Origin: an uncultured Bariatricus sp.
Lineage (GTDB): Bacteria; Bacillota; Clostridia; Lachnospirales; Lachnospiraceae
Direction: 5' to 3'
Length of the DNA stretch: 22,200 nucleotides
Assembly (NCBI GenBank): GCA_934320645.1
Contig: CAKRFP010000041.1
Span: forward strand, 1-22,200
Part shown: piece by piece, positions 7,281 through 15,023 of the stretch
Layout of the letters: each line of letters opens with the position of its first letter
Position numbering within the stretch: the first letter of the stretch is position 1
Translations under genes and position numbers: made by a program
The notes under the pieces: model-generated
Database searches by the model: none
Seen by the model: the letters and a program-made list of their open reading frames with translations, nothing else
Told to the model about the DNA's origin: nothing

Positions 7281-8366
7281 CTATCGAATTCTTTCGCAGA
7301 TCAGATCTCCCATCCGGGCTGTTCCAACCTTTGTACATCCGTCTGACATAATATCTCCGGTTCTGTATCCATCTTTTAATACCTGGGAAACAGCTGCTTC
7401 AATCGCATCTGCTGCTTTATCCTGATCCAGGCTGAAGCGAAGCATCATTGCTGCTGAAAGAATTGTTGCTATCGGGTTTGCAATTCCCTGTCCTGCTATA
7501 TCCGGTGCCGAACCGCCACTTGGTTCATACAGTCCGAACTTAGTCTCATTCAGGCTTGCACTTGCCAGCATTCCGATCGATCCGGTTACCATACTTGCTT
7601 CATCAGAAAGGATGTCTCCGAACATATTCTCTGTAAGAATGACATCAAACTGCTTCGGATCTCTTACAAGCTGCATTGCACAGTTGTCTACCAGCATATG
7701 CTCCAGTGTAACTTCCGGATAATCCTTCGCAACCTCTTCTACTACTTTTCTCCAGAGTCTTGAAGAATCCAGTACATTCGCCTTATCGACGCTTGTCACT
7801 TTCTTTCTTCTCTTCATTGCGATGTCAAACGCGCGGATCGCAATCCGGCGGATCTCATCCTCATTATAGGTAAGTGAATCGAATGCAGTCATCACACCAT
7901 CCACTTCTTCTGTCTTTCTCTCTCCAAAATAAAGACCGCCTGTCAGTTCACGCATGATCATCAGATCAAATCCGCCTTCTGTAATCTCTTCTTTCAGAGG
8001 GCATGCACCCTTCAGTTCATTATACAAAACTGCCGGACGCAGATTAGCGAACAGGTTCAGTTCTTTTCTGATCTTCAAAAGACCTGCCTCCGGTCTCTTT
8101 GACGGTTCCAGCTTATACCACGGGGAAGTCTTTGCATCTCCTCCAATGGATCCCATCAGTACGGCATCACATGCTTTTGCTTTTGCTACCGTCTCATCTA
8201 TAAGCGGGACTCCATGCACATCAATGGATGCTCCCCCAAGAAGCAGCTGTTCATAAGAACAGTCAAATCCGTATACCTCTCCAGCTTTATCAAGAACTTT
8301 CATCGCTTCCGTTACAATCTCCGGACCGATTCCGTCACCTTTAATTACTCCGATTTTCAGGCTCAT
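7281..8366 (-). CDS. leuB: 3-isopropylmalate dehydrogenase
   Basis: NAD-dependent oxidative decarboxylation of 3-isopropylmalate in leucine synthesis. The 361-residue length is typical. Seen: KIGVIKGDGIGPE (4-16), NLFANLRP (104-111), RELTGGLYFGER (139-150), Lys195 in TSVDKANVL, Asp227, and the metal-binding Asp251/Asp255 in ENMFGDILSDEAS, then EPSGGSAPDIAGQGIANP (281-298), which favours LeuB over isocitrate or tartrate dehydrogenase. The start at 8366 is chosen because AAGGGA ends 9 bases upstream; the ATG at 8375 abuts that site. First gene of the operon. The other leucine genes (leuA, leuCD) are not in the window. Confidence 0.95.
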   Translation of the reverse strand: MSLKIGVIKGDGIGPEIVTEAMKVLDKAGEVYGFDCSYEQLLLGGASIDVHGVPLIDETVAKAKACDAVLMGSIGGDAKTSPWYKLEPSKRPEAGLLKIRKELNLFANLRPAVLYNELKGACPLKEEITEGGFDLMIMRELTGGLYFGERKTEEVDGVMTAFDSLTYNEDEIRRIAIRAFDIAMKRRKKVTSVDKANVLDSSRLWRKVVEEVAKDYPEVTLEHMLVDNCAMQLVRDPKQFDVILTENMFGDILSDEASMVTGSIGMLASASLNETKFGLYEPSGGSAPDIAGQGIANPIATILSAAMMLRFSLDQDKAADAIEAAVSQVLKDGYRTGDIMSDGCTKVGTARMGDLICERIR

Positions 8367-8393
8367 CTTTGTCATTCCCTTCTATGTATCTGT

Positions 8394-8424
8394 GATTTTG
8401 GTACCATTTTTCGTTCCAAAAATC
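8394..8424 (-). other. Dyad symmetry in the leuB leader
   Basis: The 63-base leader before leuB holds two overlapping dyads: GATTTTGG (8394-8401) with CCAAAAATC (8416-8424), and ATTTTT (8406-8411) with AAAAAT (8418-8423). They cannot both form in RNA. It could be an operator near the transcription start or a small RNA switch. It is not a T-box, and no Leu-, Ile- or Val-rich leader peptide is seen. Confidence 0.45.
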
Positions 8425-8435
8425 TGTTAAACACT

Positions 8436-8464
8436 ATAATACCGTATTTTTTGTCAGGTTTCAA
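8436..8464 (-). promoter_or_regulatory. Promoter of the leuB-ilvD-ilvB-serC-serA operon
   Basis: The -35 box TTGAAA (plus 8459-8464; 5 of 6), a 17-base spacer and -10 TATTAT (plus 8436-8441; 5 of 6) make this one of the best promoters in the window. The predicted start near 8429 gives a leader of about 63 bases. No other convincing promoter is seen in the short gaps further down the operon. Confidence 0.78.
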
Positions 8465-8478
8465 CCCTTTAATCTGTA

Positions 8479-8507
8479 AAAGTATAAAAATCAGAGCGAA
8501 CTCTGTT
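8479..8507 (-). terminator. Terminator after nhaC
   Basis: On the minus strand CAGAG-TTCG-CTCTG (plus 8492-8505) forms a UUCG-capped stem immediately after the stop codon, flanked by AAAA before and ATTTTTATACTTTT after. It separates nhaC from the leuB operon. Confidence 0.85.
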
Positions 8508-9824
8508 TTATTTTCCCGTTTTCTGTGGAATGACAAAGATAAAGATCAGCGAACTGACAAACAGCATTCCCGGATAAAAAAGCTTCGGAATGATCTGAAA
8601 TGCAGAAATCTCACCGCCAAGCTCATGCACTGCCGAAATTGCCACCAGCATCTGCGCGCCATACGGGATCACTCCCTGCGAAATACAGGAAAAAGTATCC
8701 AGAAGGGAGGCCGTCTTTCTCGGTGTGATCTGATAATCGTCTGCCATTTCCTTTGCAATTGGATTGGCCATCACAATTGCTACGGTATTGTTCGCTGTTG
8801 CCACATCCAGGAGTGCTACCAAAATACCAACACCCAGCTGACCACTTTTCGTTCCCTTAAAGACACGGTGGATCACATCCAGCAATACATCAAAGCCACC
8901 ATTTTCCCGGATCAGCGAACACATTGCAGCAACCAACACCGCCACCATACAGGTTTCAAACATCCCGGATACACCAGATCCCATGGCAGCAAGCATTTCA
9001 TACGGTGTTACCTGCCCCATTGCAAGCATGATCACCGCACCGGACACAATTCCTGTCAGAAGTACCAGAAAGACATTGAACCCTGCGATCCCGCCGATCA
9101 GCACCAGCACATACGGAATGATCTGCGTCAGATTGTATTCATGCGTAACTGCCGTTCCGATCTCTGCCCGAAAAGAGCTGATCAGGATCAGAACCAGCGA
9201 TACGATCGCCGCCGGAAGTGCGATCCGGAAATTTTCCCGGAATTTATCTTTCATCTCACATCCCTGCCCATTGCAGGCAGCAATTGTTGTATCTGATATG
9301 AAAGAAAGATTGTCCCCGAACATGGAGCCTCCCATCACCGATGCCACGCAAAGTGCCAGGGAAAAACCGGACGTCTGCGAAACTGCCGCCGCAATCGGAG
9401 TCAGAAGGGTGATCGTCCCAACCGAAGTTCCCATTGCTGTTGAAACAAAACATGCAACCACAAACAGAACGGCAACCGCAAACCGTGCCGGGATGATCGA
9501 TAGCATAAAATACGCCACACTCTCTGCACTGCTTCTTCCAACCACTCCCACAAAAGTTCCCGCCGTCAGGAAAATCAGCAGCATTGTGATAATATTCTTA
9601 TCTCCGATTCCCCGTCCCATGATCTCCAGCTTCTCATCAAAGCCAACCTTTCTGTTCTGCAGACACGCAACCAGGAGTGCCGCCAGAAACGCCACTACGA
9701 TCGGTACATTATAAAACCCCATTGGAATTTTCATTATGTATTCAAATAGAATACCCAGTCCCAGATAAAATACCAGAAATACACCGACCGGCAAAAGTGA
9801 TGCACTTTTTCTTCTTTTTTCCAT
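8508..9824 (-). CDS. NhaC-family Na+/H+ antiporter
   Basis: Integral membrane protein of 438 residues, probably exchanging Na+ for H+ or moving a related substrate. Seen: about 11-12 hydrophobic segments and the family-typical stretches GTSVGTITLLTPIAAAV, GGSMFGDNLSFISDTTIAA, a second-half copy LLDVATANNTVAIVMANPIA, and SCISQGVIPYGAQ. The GDNLS.ISDTT motif strongly supports PF03553-type antiporters. Members of this family also include malate/lactate (MleN) and organic-cation exchangers, so the exact substrate is open. The start at 9824 (MEKRRK) follows GAGGTGG; the ATG at 9839 is less well placed. The gene has its own promoter and terminator, so its position ahead of the leucine operon does not prove a link. 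Confidence 0.88.
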   Translation of the reverse strand: MEKRRKSASLLPVGVFLVFYLGLGILFEYIMKIPMGFYNVPIVVAFLAALLVACLQNRKVGFDEKLEIMGRGIGDKNIITMLLIFLTAGTFVGVVGRSSAESVAYFMLSIIPARFAVAVLFVVACFVSTAMGTSVGTITLLTPIAAAVSQTSGFSLALCVASVMGGSMFGDNLSFISDTTIAACNGQGCEMKDKFRENFRIALPAAIVSLVLILISSFRAEIGTAVTHEYNLTQIIPYVLVLIGGIAGFNVFLVLLTGIVSGAVIMLAMGQVTPYEMLAAMGSGVSGMFETCMVAVLVAAMCSLIRENGGFDVLLDVIHRVFKGTKSGQLGVGILVALLDVATANNTVAIVMANPIAKEMADDYQITPRKTASLLDTFSCISQGVIPYGAQMLVAISAVHELGGEISAFQIIPKLFYPGMLFVSSLIFIFVIPQKTGK

Positions 9825-9847
9825 ATATCCACCTCTCATCTGCTTCT

Positions 9848-9902
9848 ATTGCTCCCCGGATCTTCCCCAAAACTTTTCCATATCCGGAAAACAGACAGCA
9901 AT
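9848..9902 (-). other. Nested hairpin in the nhaC 5' leader
   Basis: Read on the minus strand, an outer stem ATTGCT/AGCAAT (plus 9897-9902 and 9848-9853) encloses an inner stem CCGGAT/ATCCGG (plus 9882-9887 and 9856-9861) with a 20-base loop. It begins within about 5 bases of the predicted transcript start and ends about 23 bases before the start codon. No known riboswitch class was recognised. Confidence 0.55.
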
Positions 9903-9912
9903 ACTTCTCCTT

Positions 9913-9942
9913 ATCATAGCATATCCTTCTCTTTTCCCGCAA
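9913..9942 (-). promoter_or_regulatory. Promoter of nhaC
   Basis: The -35 box TTGCGG (plus 9937-9942), an 18-base spacer and an extended -10 TGCTATGAT (hexamer at plus 9913-9918). The predicted start near 9906 gives a leader of about 80 bases that contains the nested hairpin. Confidence 0.65.
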
Positions 9943-9996
9943 TAAGGGAAATACAGGAAGTTCCCGCAGAAACCGTATAAAAATACACTTTTGCAC

Positions 9997-10047
9997 AAAA
10001 AAACAGAAGTCTGTCTCTGTTTTTTCAGGACAGACTTCTGTTTTTTA
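9997..10047 (-). terminator. Terminator after glgP
   Basis: Thirteen-bp perfect stem, ACAGAAGTCTGTC (10003-10015) with GACAGACTTCTGT (10029-10041), flanked by an A-run on one side and a T-run on the other, so it could work in both directions. It starts 10 bases after the glgP stop and ends the malQ operon. Confidence 0.93.
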
Positions 10048-10057
10048 CATATACATT

Positions 10058-12316
10058 TTACAGATGCCAGATGTCTCTGTTGTATTCAGCAATGGTTCTG
10101 TCAGATGAGAAATATCCTGCTTTCGCGATATTCACAACCATCTTCTTTGCCCATGCCATGCGGTCTTCATAATCTGCGTAAGCCTGTTCTTTCTTCTGGA
10201 TATAATCTTTCACATCAAGAAGTGTCATGAACCAGTCTTTACGGATCAGTTCTGCATGCAGTTCAAGAAGCAGGTATTTATCTCCGATACGGAGAAGTTC
10301 CGGGCTGATGATAAAGTCTACCAGTCTGCGGATCTCTTCATCATTGATATAGTAATCAACTGCATTATAATCCATCTTGCGGTAATGCTCGATAACCTGT
10401 TCACTGGATTCTCCGAAGATGTAGATATTTTCATCTCCTACAAACTGATGGATTTCTACGTTGGCTCCATCTTCTGTTCCCATTGTCACAGCCCCGTTCA
10501 GCATGAATTTCATGTTACCTGTTCCACTTGCTTCTTTGGATGCAAGAGAAATCTGTTCAGAAATATCACAGGACGGGATCAGCTTTTCTGCCAGTGTCAC
10601 GTTGTAGTTTTCTACCATAACCACTTTCAGATACGGTGCAACTTCCGGATCGTTATCAATCAGCTCCTGCAGGCAGAGGATCAGATGAATGATATCCTTT
10701 GCAATAATATAAGCCGGTGCAGCCTTTGCTCCAAAGATTACCGTGATCGGAGTCTCCGGTTTCTTTCCGCTCTTGATCTCCAGATATTTATAGATCACAT
10801 ATAATGCATTCATCTGCTGACGCTTGTATTCATGCAGACGTTTTACCTGAATATCAAAAATTGAATTTGGATTGATTTCCAGTCCCTGTGTTTCTTTTAA
10901 GTAAGCTGCCAGATCCTCTTTCTTTTTCTGTTTTACCACAAGAAGGCTCTTTAAAGTTTCCTCATCATTTACATGTTCAAGCAGTTTTTCAAGCTTTGTT
11001 GCATCTTTTCGGTAATCCGGTCCGATCTTCTCATCCAGCCATGCAGTCAGTTCATGGTTGCAGTGCAGCAGCCATCTTCTGAACGTAATACCATTGGTCT
11101 TGTTGTTGAATTTCTGTGGGTAAATGTCGTAGAACGGTTTCAGCTCTTCATTTTTCAGGATCTCTGTATGAAGATAAGCAACTCCGTTGACACTATATCC
11201 ATAATGGATGTCCATATGAGCCATGTGTACACGATTCTGGTCATCGATAATATGGACTCTCGGATCTTTATATCTTCCCTTAATTCTTGCATCCAGATCA
11301 CGGATGATCGGAACAATCTGTGGTGCAACCTGCTCCAGATAATCAACCGGCCATTTTTCCAGTGCTTCTGCGAGGATGGTGTGATTGGTATACGCGCAGG
11401 TCTTCTGTACGATCTCAATCGCCTCATTGAAGTCGATCTGTTTCTGAACAAGAAGACGGATCAGCTCCGGAATAACCATAGAAGGATGTGTATCATTGAT
11501 CTGGATCGCCACATGCTCATGAAGTTTTCTGAGATCATATCCCTTTTCTTCACACTCGCGGATGATGTACTGTGCTGCATTGGAGACCATAAAATACTGC
11601 TGATAAATACGGAGCAGATTTCCTGCCTTGTCGCTGTCATCCGGATAGAGGAACAGCGTCAGGTTTTCACGGATATCGTTCTTATCAAAATTGATTCCGT
11701 TTCCAACGATTGCATCATTTACCGTCTCTACATCAAAAAGATGAAGTTTGTTGCTTCCGCCTTCGTATCCGGTTACATCAATATCATACAGATGGGAACG
11801 AAGACTGAAATCCTTGAACGGGACTTCAAATGAAATACCGGTATCATTGAGCCAGCTGTCTTTTTCAATCCACGGATTCTTCTGTTCATCCTGTTTGTGG
11901 TCGGTAAATACCTGTTTGAACAGACCCATATGATAGTTCAGCCCGATTCCGTCTCCCGGAAGTCCGAGTGTTGCAATGGAATCCAGGAAGCAGGCTGCCA
12001 ATCGTCCAAGTCCACCATTTCCAAGAGACGGTTCCGGTTCAACTTCTTCGATCTCTGCAAGATTTTTCCCGTGCTTTTTCAGCACCTCTGCTGTCTCATC
12101 ATAAATTCCAAGGTTGATCAGGTTGTTGGATAAAAGCTTTCCGATCAGGAACTCTGCGGAAATATAATAGAGTTTTCTCTTTCCTTCATTCTTCGGTCCT
12201 TCTTTGATCCGTTCCTTTGTCAGTGTAAGCAGCGCATAATATACCTGTTCATTCGTTGCCTGTTCAAGTCCTGTCTGGAATTTCTCCTGTAAAATCTCTG
12301 TCAGTCTTGCTTCCAT
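10058..12316 (-). CDS. glgP: Glycogen/maltodextrin phosphorylase
   Basis: Phosphorolysis of alpha-1,4-glucans to glucose-1-phosphate; GT35 family, PLP-dependent. The 752 residues are somewhat shorter than the roughly 800 of E. coli GlgP or MalP, mainly at the N-terminus. Seen: the glucan/active-site stretch EPSLGNGGLGRLAACFLDS, GLNYHMGLFKQ, NNKTNGITFRRW, DIQVKRLHEYKRQ, and the PLP loop EASGTGNMKFMLNGA with Lys603. AGGAGG lies 9 bases before the ATG. The gene overlaps the preceding regulator gene by 16 bases, suggesting translational coupling. With MalQ in the same operon a role in maltodextrin or glycogen breakdown is expected; the name glgP rather than malP is a convention here. Confidence 0.95.
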   Translation of the reverse strand: MEARLTEILQEKFQTGLEQATNEQVYYALLTLTKERIKEGPKNEGKRKLYYISAEFLIGKLLSNNLINLGIYDETAEVLKKHGKNLAEIEEVEPEPSLGNGGLGRLAACFLDSIATLGLPGDGIGLNYHMGLFKQVFTDHKQDEQKNPWIEKDSWLNDTGISFEVPFKDFSLRSHLYDIDVTGYEGGSNKLHLFDVETVNDAIVGNGINFDKNDIRENLTLFLYPDDSDKAGNLLRIYQQYFMVSNAAQYIIRECEEKGYDLRKLHEHVAIQINDTHPSMVIPELIRLLVQKQIDFNEAIEIVQKTCAYTNHTILAEALEKWPVDYLEQVAPQIVPIIRDLDARIKGRYKDPRVHIIDDQNRVHMAHMDIHYGYSVNGVAYLHTEILKNEELKPFYDIYPQKFNNKTNGITFRRWLLHCNHELTAWLDEKIGPDYRKDATKLEKLLEHVNDEETLKSLLVVKQKKKEDLAAYLKETQGLEINPNSIFDIQVKRLHEYKRQQMNALYVIYKYLEIKSGKKPETPITVIFGAKAAPAYIIAKDIIHLILCLQELIDNDPEVAPYLKVVMVENYNVTLAEKLIPSCDISEQISLASKEASGTGNMKFMLNGAVTMGTEDGANVEIHQFVGDENIYIFGESSEQVIEHYRKMDYNAVDYYINDEEIRRLVDFIISPELLRIGDKYLLLELHAELIRKDWFMTLLDVKDYIQKKEQAYADYEDRMAWAKKMVVNIAKAGYFSSDRTIAEYNRDIWHL

Positions 12317-13347
12317 TTTCTTCTACCTCCTGTAGTTGATTCTCTTTCTTTCAGTGTTGCCGGAAGATATTTCCCTTCCTGGCTTTTCTTTGTTTCTATC
12401 ATGTCAAACAGAATCCCGACGGACTGTCTCGCGATCTCTTCGACCGGCTGCGCCATCGTAGTGATCGCCGGCTGATAAAATCCGGTATAGTCAAGTCCGT
12501 CAAATCCCGCAACGGCCACATCTTCCGGAATCCTTTTTCCCTCTTCCAGAAGCGCCTTGCATGCACCAATCACCATCAGATCAGAAATTGCAAATACTGC
12601 GGTAAATTCTGTTTCTTTTTTCAGCAGTTTTTTCATCATCCGATATCCGTTTTCCATCGAATATGTGGTATCTTCTTCATCCAGATAACAGATTCTTTCC
12701 TCATCCACTTCCAGACCATGTGCTTTCAGTGCTTCCCTGTAACCTGCCAGTCTGAGTTTTCCGATGTTCTCATCTTTCTTATCCGAGGCAAGAATTGCAA
12801 TCTTTTTATGTCCGGTCTCGCACAGATGATCTACAATCTTACGGCTTTCCGCGCGGTCGTCGATCGATACATAGGATGCGATACATTTCTCCGGCAATTT
12901 ATTAAATGCGGCCGTACTTACAACAAACGGAACCTTTATCTTTGCAATCCGCTCTTTGTTCTTCCTGAAATCTCCACCCAGGAAAATAATCCCTCGGAGC
13001 TTTTTTTCTTTGATCAGCTCCAGTGCGGTATCGACCTCATCCTGATCCTTTCCCATATGCTGGATAAAAAAAGAATATTTCTGTCTGCGGATCTTTTTTT
13101 CCATTACCCGCATCATCGTCGCGAAAAATGGATTATCAATCTCCTTTACCAGAATCGCAATGGATTTCGAATCGGTCCGTTTCAGATTCCTTGCACTGTT
13201 ATTTGGCACAAAATTTGATTCTTCAACCGTCTTTAAAATCATCTTTTTGGTCTCAGGATTGATATCCGGATGATTGTTCAGCGCACGGGACACGGTACTG
13301 ACTCCGACCCCGCACTTCTTCGCAATATCTTTGATCGTCATTCCCAT
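12301..13347 (-). CDS. LacI-family transcriptional regulator
   Basis: DNA-binding repressor of 348 residues, probably controlling its own operon. Seen: an N-terminal helix-turn-helix (3-25: TIKDIAKKCGVGVSTVSRAL), the hinge helix region NNSARNLKR (49-57), and a periplasmic-binding-protein-like effector domain with DNPFFATMM, GHKKIAILAS and VAVAGFDGLDYTGFYQPAITT. The gene begins one base after the malQ stop and its end overlaps glgP by 16 bases, so it sits inside the operon. Two in-frame starts (13347 and 13341) are possible; the upstream GGAGAAG is rather far from both. The effector is likely a maltodextrin or a sugar phosphate (inference). Symmetric AACGTT-centred sites near the malQ start fit LacI-type recognition. 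Confidence 0.92.
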   Translation of the reverse strand: MGMTIKDIAKKCGVGVSTVSRALNNHPDINPETKKMILKTVEESNFVPNNSARNLKRTDSKSIAILVKEIDNPFFATMMRVMEKKIRRQKYSFFIQHMGKDQDEVDTALELIKEKKLRGIIFLGGDFRKNKERIAKIKVPFVVSTAAFNKLPEKCIASYVSIDDRAESRKIVDHLCETGHKKIAILASDKKDENIGKLRLAGYREALKAHGLEVDEERICYLDEEDTTYSMENGYRMMKKLLKKETEFTAVFAISDLMVIGACKALLEEGKRIPEDVAVAGFDGLDYTGFYQPAITTMAQPVEEIARQSVGILFDMIETKKSQEGKYLPATLKERESTTGGRRKWKQD

Positions 13348-13348
13348 T

Positions 13349-14893
13349 TTATTTCTTTTCTTCTCCTAAGTCCTCTGCATCTTCAGCCTTAAGGGTCATC
13401 TCGGTCTTCTCCGGGATTCTGCAATAAAGTTCTGTCATCCTGCGGATCTTTTTCACGAGTTTTTTTGAAATCTCATCCTTATGAAGTCTCCAGATCCAGT
13501 TGCCACCAAGAGTTGACGGATGATTGATCCTCGCTTCATTACCGAGGCAGAGATAATCTTGAATCGGAATGATACAGGTATCCGCCACGCTCGACTGCGC
13601 AAGACGGATGATTTCCCATACTGCTTCATTGACACTGAGTTTCTTCCTTCCCATATAGCGAAGTGCAAACTTCTTGTCTTCTTTTTTTAATTCTCTGTAC
13701 CATCCTGCCAGTGTTTCATTGTCATGGGTTCCTGTGTATACTACGCAGTTCTTATCATAATTATGCGGCAGATAATTGCTAGGCTCTCTGGAATCAAATG
13801 CAAACTCCAGAACTTTCATTCCCGGATATCCGGACTCTTCCACCATTCGGATCACACTGTCTGTCAGGAATCCAAGATCCTCTGCAATAATTTTCACATC
13901 ACCCAGAGTCTCTTTTACCGTCCGGAAAATATCCATTCCCGGTCCTTTTTCCCAATGTCCGAATTCCGCTGTCTGATCTCCGTATGGAATGGAATAATAT
14001 TCATCGAATCCACGGAAATGATCAATTCGGATCACGTCATAAAGTTCTACACAATGACGGATTCTCTTCATCCACCATGCATATCCGGTCTCCTTATGAT
14101 ATTCCCACTTATAAAGCGGATTGCCCCAAAGCTGTCCGGTTGCACTAAATGCATCTGGCGGGCACCCTGCAACACCAGTCGGAAGTCCGTTCTCATCAAA
14201 CTGGAACAGTTCCGGATGCGACCAGCTGTCTGCACTGTCAAATGCTACATAAATCGGGATATCACCAATGATCTCAATCCCTTTTTCATTCGCATATGCT
14301 TTCAGTGCACCCCACTGTGTTGCGAATTCATACTGCATAAACTTCTGGAACAGGATCCCTTCCTGATTCTCTTTGGCGAATTTTTCCAGCGCAAGCTCAT
14401 CTCTCAGACGATATTCATCTTTCCATTCACTCCAGCTCTTCCCATCATTCGCAGCTTTGATCTCCGTATAAAGCGCATAATCATCCAGCCATTCTTTATT
14501 CTTCTTACAGAACTTCTGAAAATCTGCATCATCTGCGATCCGGCTTCTTTCATATGCTTTTCTTAAGATCTCATACCTGCAGTTGTAAATCTTTTCATAA
14601 TCCACATATCCCGCATTATCACCAAAGTCATATGCCTTACATTCATCTTTTGTAATCCAGCCCTTTTTTATCAGCTTTTCCAGGTCTATAAAATACGGAT
14701 TTCCTGCAAAAGTTGAGAAAGACTGATACGGCGAATCTCCATACCCTGTCGGACCTAACGGAAGGATCTGCCAGTAGCTCTGACCTGCCTTCTCAAGTGT
14801 ATCCACAAACTTGTATGCTTCTTTCGAAAAAGCACCTATTCCATATTTTGATGGCAGACTTGCCACCGGCAGTAATACACCGCTTGTTCTCAT
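13349..14893 (-). CDS. malQ: 4-alpha-glucanotransferase (amylomaltase)
   Basis: Cytosolic GH77 enzyme that rearranges maltodextrins, releasing glucose and longer chains that GlgP can degrade. The protein has 514 residues, normal for the family. Seen: SGVLLPVASLPSKYGIG (4-20), LPLGPTGYGDSPYQSFS (44-60), nucleophile Asp291 in IRIDHFRGF, acid/base Glu338 in IIAEDLG, and the third carboxylate Asp391 in GTHDNETLAGWY. The start at 14893 follows GAGGTGC by 5 bases. A longer reading frame from 15106 would run through the promoter, the operator repeats and the yajC terminator, so it is rejected. First gene of malQ-lacI-glgP. Confidence 0.96.
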   Translation of the reverse strand: MRTSGVLLPVASLPSKYGIGAFSKEAYKFVDTLEKAGQSYWQILPLGPTGYGDSPYQSFSTFAGNPYFIDLEKLIKKGWITKDECKAYDFGDNAGYVDYEKIYNCRYEILRKAYERSRIADDADFQKFCKKNKEWLDDYALYTEIKAANDGKSWSEWKDEYRLRDELALEKFAKENQEGILFQKFMQYEFATQWGALKAYANEKGIEIIGDIPIYVAFDSADSWSHPELFQFDENGLPTGVAGCPPDAFSATGQLWGNPLYKWEYHKETGYAWWMKRIRHCVELYDVIRIDHFRGFDEYYSIPYGDQTAEFGHWEKGPGMDIFRTVKETLGDVKIIAEDLGFLTDSVIRMVEESGYPGMKVLEFAFDSREPSNYLPHNYDKNCVVYTGTHDNETLAGWYRELKKEDKKFALRYMGRKKLSVNEAVWEIIRLAQSSVADTCIIPIQDYLCLGNEARINHPSTLGGNWIWRLHKDEISKKLVKKIRRMTELYCRIPEKTEMTLKAEDAEDLGEEKK

Positions 14894-14916
14894 AATATGC
14901 ACCTCATATCTTTCTA

Positions 14917-14953
14917 CGGTAACGGTTTCGGTATCGGTATCGGTAACGTTTCC
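14917..14953 (-). promoter_or_regulatory. Operator-like sites and hexamer tandem repeat before malQ
   Basis: On the plus strand five hexamers CGGTAA, CGGTTT, CGGTAT, CGGTAT, CGGTAA fill 14917-14946. They form two near-copies of a symmetric site: GGTAACGTTTCC (14942-14953, 10 of 12 positions symmetric around AACGTT) and CGGTAACGGTTTCGG (14917-14931). Their centres are about 23 bp apart, roughly two helical turns, and lie just downstream of the predicted start (+3 to +40). The central CG fits LacI-family operators; the first site also resembles a CcpA cre box with one mismatch. Confidence 0.65.
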
Positions 14954-14960
14954 AATAATT

Positions 14961-15002
14961 ATATTATAAAAGCATTGCACATAAAATGCAATGCTTTTTT
15001 TT
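14961..15002 (-). terminator. Terminator after yajC
   Basis: Nine-bp perfect stem AGCATTGCA (14971-14979) with TGCAATGCT (14987-14995) and a 7-base loop. The minus strand has AAAAAAAA before it and TTTTATAATAT after it, so A-U pairs can extend the stem. It starts about 22 bases after the yajC stop; the opposite orientation has an even better T-run. Confidence 0.8.
14963..14991 (-). promoter_or_regulatory. Promoter of malQ-lacI-glgP
   Basis: Exact consensus -10 TATAAT (plus 14963-14968), 17-base spacer and -35 TTGCAT (plus 14986-14991). The predicted start is near 14956, so the operator-like repeats cover the initially transcribed region. The promoter lies inside the yajC terminator: the -35 falls in the first stem arm and the -10 follows the stem. 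Confidence 0.72.
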
Positions 15003-15023
15003 AACTTTTTCAAAAAAATTGAT

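Noticed and set aside
8376..8507. T-box or leader-peptide attenuator before leuB
   Set aside because: No T-box consensus is present, and the only small frame has no run of Leu, Ile or Val codons.
8214..9296. 360-residue plus-strand frame across leuB and nhaC
   Set aside because: Composition is typical of an antisense shadow, it spans two real genes and a terminator, and has no ribosome site.
8983..9714. 243-residue plus-strand frame opposite nhaC
   Set aside because: Antisense shadow of a membrane protein gene; Ser/Thr/Pro-rich composition mirrors the hydrophobic codons on the other strand.
14917..14946. Hexamer repeat as a CRISPR or mobile-element trace
   Set aside because: Units are 6 bases with no spacers and lie at an operator position; there are no cas genes or terminal repeats.
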